A DNA stretch of 45,334 nucleotides from CAYWEM01 sp964457225 (lineage in GTDB: Bacteria; Acidobacteriota; Aminicenantia; UBA2199): assembly GCA_964457225.1 (NCBI GenBank), contig CAYWEM010000020.1:1-45334 (forward strand). The letters are read 5' to 3'. The notes below the pieces were generated by a model. That model searched no databases and had not been told where the DNA came from. It saw only the letters and a program-made list of their open reading frames with translations. The position numbers and the translations under genes were made by a program. This document shows positions 40,103 through 45,334 of the stretch, one piece after another (within the stretch, counting starts at the first letter, position 1; every line of letters starts with the position of its first letter).

Positions 40103-40861
40103 ATGAAAAAAACCATTCTGATCCTGATTCTGTTATGCCTGGCCCTGTTCCTGCTGGTCGCCGCTCCTGAAAGCAGGCCCTCGGCCGGGGAGATCCTGGC
40201 CGCCATTGACCGCAACATGGTCTATGAGACGGCCTATGCCGAGATCGAAATGATCCTGACCGTCGGCCGGCGTACACTTAGTAAATCCATGAGCAGTTAT
40301 TCCTCGGGAAACAGGCAGTCGTTGATCGAGTTTCATGAGCCGGCCCGCGACCGCGGCACCAAGATATTGAAGCTGGATGACGTCATCCAGGTTTATTATC
40401 CTTCGGCCGAAAGGGTGCTGAGATTGTCCGGGCATATGCTGCGCCAGAGCATGATGGGCTCGGATTTTTCCTACGAGGACATGACCGAGCGGGCCAGTCG
40501 TTTGAAAGAGGCGTATGAGGCGGAATTACTGGAAGATGAAATGCTGGAAGACCGGCCCTGCTTTGTCCTGCAGTTGAGCTCCAGGGACGGCAGGCAGACT
40601 TATCATTCACGCAGGATCTGGGTTGACCGTGAACTCTACTTCGGCCGGCGCGAGGAATTGTACGCCCGGAGCGGAAAACTGCTGAAAGTTCTGACCGTGA
40701 ACGAAACAGCCGAGATAGGCGGCCGGGTTTACCCGGTGCGCCTGACCATGGAGGACAAACTGCGCAATGATTCCAGGACCGAGATGATCGTCAGGAAAAT
40801 AGTGTTTGACGTTGAGATCCCGCCCGGCACCTTCAGCGAGCGTAATCTGCTGAAAAAGTAA
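40103..40861 (+). CDS. Outer-membrane lipoprotein-sorting (LolA-like) protein
   Basis: Exported 252-residue protein of the LolA/LolB-like fold (PF17131 type). A signal peptide (KKTILILILLCLALFLLVAA) is followed by EILAAIDRNMVYETAYAEIE, the repeated TKILKLDDVIQVYYPSAERV and YEAELLEDEMLEDRPCFVLQ, and the closing FDVEIPPGTFSERNLLKK, all typical of this family next to lipid or lipoprotein transporters. It lacks a lipobox Cys, so it is soluble and periplasmic rather than LolB-like. Twelve bases after the second permease, it is the last gene of the operon. A shuttle from the permeases to the outer-membrane barrel is the natural inference. Confidence 0.87.
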   Translation: MKKTILILILLCLALFLLVAAPESRPSAGEILAAIDRNMVYETAYAEIEMILTVGRRTLSKSMSSYSSGNRQSLIEFHEPARDRGTKILKLDDVIQVYYPSAERVLRLSGHMLRQSMMGSDFSYEDMTERASRLKEAYEAELLEDEMLEDRPCFVLQLSSRDGRQTYHSRRIWVDRELYFGRREELYARSGKLLKVLTVNETAEIGGRVYPVRLTMEDKLRNDSRTEMIVRKIVFDVEIPPGTFSERNLLKK

Positions 40862-40892
40862 AATCGAAAAGGCTCTCTTTCTGATTTTACTG

Positions 40893-40913
40893 CGGTTTTC
40901 ACTTTGAAAGCCG
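40893..40913. other. Hairpin between convergent genes
   Basis: CGGTTTTCA (40893-40901) pairs with TGAAAGCCG (40905-40913) with one G-U and a three-base loop. It lies between the LolA-like gene and the GAF gene, which end toward each other. No T run follows on either strand, so it is only a possible bidirectional terminator. Confidence 0.3.
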
Positions 40914-40951
40914 TAATAAAGCGTCAAATCTCTTGTCTATTCCAGCAAGTT

Positions 40952-41698
40952 TTATTTTTTTTGTTCTTGATCGTCAGGATAAAGCCGCTCCAGGCAGTCC
41001 GGGCAGATACCGTGGGTAAACTGGATGTCGGCCCGTTCGGCCAGGTAAGCTTCAATCCTGGTCCACAGGCCTTCGTCGTCGCGGATTTTCTTGCAGGCAC
41101 AACAGATCGGCAACAGGCCGCGCAGGGTTTTCACTTCGGACAGGGCCAGTTCAAGCGAGGTGGTCTTTTCCTGAAGCTGTTCAAGATAACGACTGTTGGC
41201 CAGGGCGATGGCTGCCAGTTGTCCGAATAAAAAAGCTGTTTCAGCATCCTCGTCAGTGAAATCCGCCGGCTTATTGGCCAGCCCCATGATGCCCATGGTC
41301 CGGCCTTCCAGGTTGAGCGGCGCGAAGAGTACGTTTTTCATTTCAACGTGGCCGGCGGGCATGAATTCCTGCCAGGGGCTGTTCATGAAGTCGTTTTCGA
41401 ATACGGACTGATGAGTGCGGTAAGCTACTTCCCTTAATCCGCGGATGGGCATGGGCAGTTCCGGATTCACTGAGCAGGGCAGTCCGCCGGCTTCCAGGAA
41501 GAGCAGTTCGTTTTCATGACCGTCCGGGCTCAACAGGGCCACGTAACCGGAAACGGCCCCGGTCAGTTCGCAACAGAGATCGAAAATGGCGCGGGCCGCT
41601 TCAATGAAGGTGCGTTTTTCCAGGATGGCCTGGCTGCCTCTGATAACCGCGTCCAGCTTTTTTTCAATTGAAGTGGATTTATTCATTTGATTATACAT
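40952..41698 (-). CDS. GAF-domain protein with C-terminal double CxxC motif
   Basis: Soluble 248-residue sensor-like protein. GAF domain about 15-170 (FIEAARAIFDLCCELTGAVS, LFAPLNLEGRTMGIMGLANK), a short coiled coil (YLEQLQEKTTSLELALSEVK), then LRGLLPICCACKKIRDDEG ... THGICPDCLERLYPDDQ. This tail with two CxxC pairs (ICCAC and CPDC) is common at the end of sensor proteins of delta-proteobacteria-like groups and could bind zinc or heme or sense redox state; its role is not established. No kinase or output domain is present. Weak promoter TTGAAC (41740-41735) and AAGAAT (41717-41712) on the minus strand. Monocistronic. Confidence 0.83.
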   Translation of the reverse strand: MYNQMNKSTSIEKKLDAVIRGSQAILEKRTFIEAARAIFDLCCELTGAVSGYVALLSPDGHENELLFLEAGGLPCSVNPELPMPIRGLREVAYRTHQSVFENDFMNSPWQEFMPAGHVEMKNVLFAPLNLEGRTMGIMGLANKPADFTDEDAETAFLFGQLAAIALANSRYLEQLQEKTTSLELALSEVKTLRGLLPICCACKKIRDDEGLWTRIEAYLAERADIQFTHGICPDCLERLYPDDQEQKK

Positions 41699-41918
41699 TC
41701 TTTAGTTAATAATTCTTTACCTTTCAGGGTTTATGTTCAATTATAATTCCAGGTCGGCGGCTTGTCAATCAACATGGCGGGGTCAGGTCTCAACGGGCTA
41801 CTGCCTGTTTGGGCAGCAGCCCGTCAACATTTGACATTGCTGGTTTATCCGGCATTTTGGCCGGATCGAAAACAGCAGAAATCAGAAGAAATAACAGCTG
41901 TGGGTGTTTAGAGCAGCT
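41699..41918. other. Gap with two stem-loops between walJ and the GAF gene
   Basis: CGGGCTACTGCC (41794-41805) pairs with GGCAGCAGCCCG (41812-41823) with one mismatch, and ATCCGGC (41847-41853) pairs exactly with GCCGGAT (41860-41866). Neither is followed by a T run on either strand. They may help end transcription of walJ, which runs leftward into this gap. No gene is visible. Confidence 0.3.
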
Positions 41919-42710
41919 TCAGACGGAGAAGACCCGGCTGCTGCCGTCACGTGGAGCTACTTCCAGTTCGAAATCACGGCCCGGGGAGAAACCGGCTCCG
42001 GCCAGGTGGCCGCAGACAGTGGCATAGGCCAGTTCAGGCAGGTTGTTTTCCCCGCTCAGGTGACCCAGGATAAAACGCTTCATCCCGGCCCGGGCGGCCC
42101 GGACCAGGAATTCTCCCGCGCTGTCATTGCAGAGGTGGCCGTGCGCCCCCCTGATTCTTTGTTTAAGCGGCAAAGGATAACTGCCGTTATCAAGCATGTT
42201 AAGGTCATGGTTGGCTTCCAGCATGAGCAGATCACTGCCTCCGGCGGCGGTAAAAAGCTCTTCGTTGACGTGACCGATATCGGTTGCCGTTGTCAACTTG
42301 CGGCCGGAGCAGAAAAAGCTGAAAGCCACGGGGTCGACGGCATCGTGGGGTATGGCAAAGGGTAGTACCTGCAGTTCGCCCAGATCGAAGCTTTGCCCGG
42401 TGATGAAGCGCCGGCATTGATCCGCTTCGATGCGGCCCAACCAGGGGATCATTCTACGCCAGGTGGCCTCATTGGCGTAAACAGGAATCCGGAAACGCCT
42501 GGCCAGAACTCCCAGGCATCTGCTGTGATCTGAGTGTTCATGAGTGACCAGGAGGGCGTCGAGCCGGGCGGGATCTTCTCCGATGGCCCGCAGGGCCTGC
42601 TCGATACGCCGGGCGCTGACCCCGGCGTCGACCAGGACGTTTTTACCGCCGGCGCTTATAAACAGGGCATTGCCGGAACTGCCGCTGAAAAGGCTGCAGA
42701 AACGGATCAC
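41919..42710 (-). CDS. WalJ/YycJ-type metallo-beta-lactamase-fold hydrolase
   Basis: Cytoplasmic 263-residue hydrolase. It begins with CSLFSGSSGNALFI, a signature of the YycJ/WalJ group, followed by the metal site THEHSDHSRCLGVLA, further ligands in TATDIGHVNEELF and LEANHDLNMLDNGSYP, and LGHLSGENNLPE near the end. YycJ/WalJ proteins are thought to act as nucleases in chromosome coordination with the WalKR regulators in Firmicutes; here no walKR is nearby, so a general phosphodiesterase role is as likely. Start overlaps the upstream small gene by four bases. Confidence 0.88.
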   Translation of the reverse strand: MIRFCSLFSGSSGNALFISAGGKNVLVDAGVSARRIEQALRAIGEDPARLDALLVTHEHSDHSRCLGVLARRFRIPVYANEATWRRMIPWLGRIEADQCRRFITGQSFDLGELQVLPFAIPHDAVDPVAFSFFCSGRKLTTATDIGHVNEELFTAAGGSDLLMLEANHDLNMLDNGSYPLPLKQRIRGAHGHLCNDSAGEFLVRAARAGMKRFILGHLSGENNLPELAYATVCGHLAGAGFSPGRDFELEVAPRDGSSRVFSV

Positions 42711-43006
42711 CGGCGCTTCCTGCGGCCGAGTATGCCTCCGCTCAGGAAGAGCCCGGCGCCCAGCACGAAGCCGAAGTCGTACCAGCCGCCGCTGTTGTGT
42801 ACTTCGTAGAGGGAAACCTTGGAACTGAAAATAGAGATGATGAAAGTCACCGGAGCAATCAGTCCGTGCCAGAGGCCGTTCCAGAAGCCGGCCATCCGGC
42901 CGTCCGCATCGGCCGTCCCGGCCAGGCGGTTGGCCCCGGGGGCGCAGGCCTGGCTTAGAATCAGCAATACCAGCAGTAAAACCAGGGCAGGCAGATTTTT
43001 TTTCAT
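42707..43006 (-). CDS. Small conserved lipoprotein/membrane protein of unknown function
   Basis: A 99-residue protein. AAAGGAG lies five bases before the ATG. The leader LPALVLLLVLLILSQAC ends in a possible lipobox (SQAC). After a short Ala/Gly linker comes GFWNGLWHGLIAPVTFIISI and VSLYEVHNSGGWYDFGFVLG with two more membrane segments and a basic RRKRR end. The GLWHGLIAP and YDFGF segments look family-like, but I cannot name the family. It is cotranscribed with walJ, starting from the promoter at 43031-43059. Confidence 0.75.
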   Translation of the reverse strand: MKKNLPALVLLLVLLILSQACAPGANRLAGTADADGRMAGFWNGLWHGLIAPVTFIISIFSSKVSLYEVHNSGGWYDFGFVLGAGLFLSGGILGRRKRR

Positions 43007-43030
43007 ATCGCTCCTTTGTACCAGGGAACG

Positions 43031-43059
43031 ATTATATAGCGCCCAGGCTCCGGCGACAA
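43031..43059 (-). promoter_or_regulatory. Predicted promoter of the small lipoprotein-walJ operon
   Basis: Minus-strand TTGTCG (43059-43054) and a perfect TATAAT (43036-43031) with a 17-bp spacer, about 25 bp before the ATG at 43006. Confidence 0.55.
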
Positions 43060-43192
43060 GCTCTCTTGATTAAACTAAAGCAATAAAAGCAGTAAGGCCA
43101 GTAATCTGATCAATATCCCAGGCATTCCCGTCACCCCCTCAAGCGGAATCCTTTCCTCTCTCCCCCGGGAAGAAATTTCCCTTACTCCCGGC
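43060..43192. other. Gap downstream of the ABC-2 fusion gene
   Basis: Holds an AT-rich stretch and a pyrimidine-rich stretch; GGGAA and TTCCC (about 43167-43182) could form a small stem. No gene or convincing terminator is seen. Confidence 0.3.
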
Positions 43193-45064
43193 TCAGCGCC
43201 AGGCGGGAAAATCCAGTTCACTCATGTCGGGATAGGCGTAGGCCTGCAGGCGGCCTTCCCGGTAAACCAGGAGTCCGTGGCCCCAATACTGTATCCAGTC
43301 GCGCTTCGGATCAATCGCCAGGTCCAGGTTCATCAACAGGCGTCGGCCGCTTTCGTCCACCCGGTAAAAATTGCTGGTTACCCGGTCTTGACTGGGGGTC
43401 AAATACTCGACCAAGAGAAAACCCTGTTCGTCCTGGTAAACCGCTCGCAGAGTACCGGAATGAGCCTGGTGAAGTCCGGGCCCCCGGTATTCCTCCAGGT
43501 TGAAATCCCGCAAATCGAGACGAAAGAGCTGGTTGGCCCGGGATGCGAACACCCAGGGGCCGTCAAGCGGCCCTCGCTTGAAGTGGAAAGCCCCGTCCGG
43601 ACTTGAAAAAAGTGTTTCCAGGCCTTCCGGTCCAAGGCGGGCGATCTTGAATTCCTGCCCCTGGTTGAACAACAGCAGGTCCCCGATTACCTCCAGTCCA
43701 TTTACCTCGGTCAGCAGTTGTTCACCGCCGCCCCGGCTTGAGATCAGGTGGTAATTGAAACTGACCGGTTTTTCGTTGCGCAGGCCGAGAATCAATCTGG
43801 GTTCGCCCCCTCCGGCCAGCACCGCGAAATGATAGGACACGCTCGGCAGTCTGACGGGATCGGGGAAAAAGATGCTTCTGCTCCGACCGCTTCCCGGTTC
43901 TATTTCCAGCAGTTCCAGATCCGCGCCCTGGAAATAACTCTTTTTGAGTCGCAACACGTATAAAAGCGGCCGGCTGCGGTCCGGGAAAGTCAAGAGATGC
44001 TCTCCCGGTTCCGCCTGCAGAGCCCAGTCGAGCCGCCTTTCCTGCTTGTCCAGAACTCCGATTCGTTCAAGGTAAGAGTTCTTCTCCAGCAGGTAATTAA
44101 CGAAATACAGGCGGTTTTGATCGTCGTAAATGGGCATGAAACCATAGCCACCAAGGCGGAATTCGGCAGTCGGCTTTTTCTGGCCCGGTTCGAACAATCG
44201 AAGCCGGGCGCCCTGCTTGACAAACAGGCGATGATCGGAACTCAGCTCGACCTGGCTTCGCTCCAGGGTGCTCTCCACGGCCAGCCCGGCCAGCAGGTAG
44301 GCCGGCAGGATGGAAACGGCCAGCAAAAAAACCAGCGAACCGAGCAGGCGTTGGTTGAAACGGCCGCGGCGGGAGGGGTCGAAGGATTTGAAGCGCCAGG
44401 CCAGCGCCCCCATGCAGGCGATCAGCAGCAGGATCGGCGGCAACCAGATCAGTGAATTGATCTCCTTTCCTTCAGGCTGGTAAAAAAGCACTTCGCGCAT
44501 GAACTTCAAGGAGCCCGGGGTCAGCTCCTGCAGCCGGGAGTTGGCCGAGTTCAGAAAAGCAGCCCTGGAGATCAGGGCCAGGCCCGAATAGAAAAGCAGG
44601 AAGAAACCCAGGCTGAGGCCGAAATTGACTGCCAGGTGCGGTGATGAAGCCGAAAAGGTCAAACCGATGAAAAAGAGGCTCACAAAGAGCAGGTTGAAAG
44701 CAAAGGGCGTGACCAGTGATGCCCCCGCCCCGATCAGCTTGACGGCGGCCAGGGCGATGAGGTAGAGCGGCAGTAGGCCGGCCAGGCGGCTCAGGGTTTT
44801 TATCGCCAGGATGCTGTTGCGGCTGAGAGGCAGGGAGAGCAGGTAGTCAAAACCGCGTTGGCGGTTTTCCTCGGCGAATGCGGACAGGCCGAAGAGCAAA
44901 GCCGCCAGCAGGCTCATTACCTGGAAATAGGGCAGGAAGATCTCTCCGAAATCTACTTCCCGGGCCTGACCGCCGGCCAGGGGAATCAGGGCGGCCAGCA
45001 GGGCGGCCAGGGCCAGGAAAAGCAGCAGTTGCCTGCCGCTGGTCTGCAGTTCATTTCTGATCAT
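43193..45064 (-). CDS. ABC-2 permease fused to a large extracytoplasmic domain
   Basis: Unusual 623-residue protein. The first about 270 residues are an ABC-2 permease: several hydrophobic helices (QLLLFLALAALLAALIPLAG and later ones) with the family segment FAEENRQRGFDYLLSLPLSR. The rest (about 275-623) is hydrophilic and rich in short strands with repeated YDDQNRLYFVNYLL-, GVLDKQERRLDW- and LLYVLRLKK-like units, suggesting a beta-propeller outside the membrane. From ATG 45064, GGAGG is five bases upstream; TTG at 45076 is less likely. It overlaps the upstream ATPase gene by 14 bp, so the two form one transporter. Substrate unknown; the fusion has no familiar counterpart to me. Confidence 0.78.
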   Translation of the reverse strand: MIRNELQTSGRQLLLFLALAALLAALIPLAGGQAREVDFGEIFLPYFQVMSLLAALLFGLSAFAEENRQRGFDYLLSLPLSRNSILAIKTLSRLAGLLPLYLIALAAVKLIGAGASLVTPFAFNLLFVSLFFIGLTFSASSPHLAVNFGLSLGFFLLFYSGLALISRAAFLNSANSRLQELTPGSLKFMREVLFYQPEGKEINSLIWLPPILLLIACMGALAWRFKSFDPSRRGRFNQRLLGSLVFLLAVSILPAYLLAGLAVESTLERSQVELSSDHRLFVKQGARLRLFEPGQKKPTAEFRLGGYGFMPIYDDQNRLYFVNYLLEKNSYLERIGVLDKQERRLDWALQAEPGEHLLTFPDRSRPLLYVLRLKKSYFQGADLELLEIEPGSGRSRSIFFPDPVRLPSVSYHFAVLAGGGEPRLILGLRNEKPVSFNYHLISSRGGGEQLLTEVNGLEVIGDLLLFNQGQEFKIARLGPEGLETLFSSPDGAFHFKRGPLDGPWVFASRANQLFRLDLRDFNLEEYRGPGLHQAHSGTLRAVYQDEQGFLLVEYLTPSQDRVTSNFYRVDESGRRLLMNLDLAIDPKRDWIQYWGHGLLVYREGRLQAYAYPDMSELDFPAWR

Positions 45065-45334
45065 AACAACCTCCAATAAAGGCTTTCATGGTCTCGGCCA
45101 GTCCGGCCGGATGTATTTCTCCGTGTATTTTTCCGGTCAATTCCGGTCCAAAGGGATAAACGAAGTACTCATATCCGAAAGCCAGCTCACGTTGCAGGAC
45201 CACCGGCAAAGACGGATCCGGGGGTGAGTCGGCGTGCACCTTGCGGACTCGTTGCAGCAGACCTTCCAGCGGTTCGTCCAACAACAGGCGGCCGTCTTCC
45301 AGGAACAGCACCCGCTCCGGCAGGCGGGCCGCCT
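45051..45334 (-). CDS. ABC transporter ATPase, C-terminal part (runs off window)
   Basis: Only the C-terminal about 94 codons are inside the window; the frame is open through the right edge. RVLFLEDGRLLLDEPLEGLL is the usual segment after the switch histidine of ABC-2 ATPases, just before the C-terminal extension. The Walker motifs lie outside. Its stop overlaps the permease-fusion start. An internal GTG at 45311 could be mistaken for a start, but the frame continues upstream as AARLPER. Confidence 0.75.
   Translation of the reverse strand, partial: AARLPERVLFLEDGRLLLDEPLEGLLQRVRKVHADSPPDPSLPVVLQRELAFGYEYFVYPFGPELTGKIHGEIHPAGLAETMKAFIGGCYDQK

Noticed and set aside
1..45334. CRISPR arrays, prophage genes, tRNA or rRNA
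   Set aside because: Reading through the gaps shows no spaced direct repeats, no integrase or phage structural genes and no recognisable tRNA or rRNA sequence. Apart from the relic at 200-454 no mobile element was found.

Overview
This is a GC-rich bacterial chromosome segment from a diderm (Gram-negative-type) organism. It carries at least two TolC-type channels, several predicted outer-membrane barrels, lipoproteins with lipoboxes, a LolA-like carrier and a two-subunit-anchor succinate dehydrogenase. The gene mix (archaeal-type class I aldolase, ATP-dependent PEP carboxykinase, tryptophanase, a VPS10/sortilin-like Asp-box protein, M24 and M16 peptidase relatives, slipin, FtsX/LolCE-type exporters) resembles uncultured lineages such as Aminicenantes/Acidobacteriota. 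That placement is inference; no rRNA, tRNA or marker gene is present. Promoters that can be read are sigma-70-like (TTGACA/TATAAT, 17-bp spacer), and most genes have AGGAGG-type ribosome binding sites.

Layout. 1-625: non-coding, with a 255-bp relic of an insertion sequence (25/26 inverted ends, transposase C-terminal fragment), then the promoter and structured leader of a DEAD-box RNA helicase (626-2338). 2427-2984: a YefM antitoxin with a palindromic operator and a YoeB toxin that has lost its start codon and catalytic end. 3047-5258: macro-domain protein and tryptophanase. 8541-5326 (minus): sdhCDAB operon. 10451-8622 (minus): pgsA, orphan response regulator and YhcC-like radical SAM protein, all overlapping. 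10579-14713: small envelope genes, secreted Xaa-Pro peptidase, PpnP and a beta-lactamase-fold lipoprotein. 14854-15789: SH3 plus barrel protein. 15860-21934: a complete tripartite exporter of the YbhGFSR type (TolC, HlyD, two separate ATPases, two ABC-2 permeases), followed by a lipoprotein MsrB-MsrA fusion. 23184-25955: large secreted Asp-box protein. 30384-25962 (minus): two M16 pseudo-peptidases and pckA. 30500-34152: class I aldolase, cysteine/cystathionine synthase and TolC-like protein. 34289-40861: GntR-controlled operon with a broken slipin gene, an outer-membrane barrel, a LolD-like ATPase, two FtsX permeases and a LolA-like carrier. 40952-45334 (minus): GAF protein, WalJ with a small lipoprotein, and an ABC-2 permease fused to a large extracytoplasmic domain, with its ATPase running off the window.

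How it fits together. Central metabolism is represented by SDH, PEPCK, FBP aldolase and tryptophanase, pointing to an organism that uses amino acids and peptides and can run gluconeogenesis. Much of the rest is envelope traffic: three ABC exporters, two TolC-type channels, several outer-membrane barrels and secreted or lipid-anchored hydrolases. The strongest candidates for something not well described are the GntR/slipin/barrel/LolD-FtsX-FtsX/LolA-like operon, the ABC-2 permease with the extracytoplasmic domain, and the paired M16 proteins that lack the zinc site. All functions are read from motifs and context; no database search was possible.
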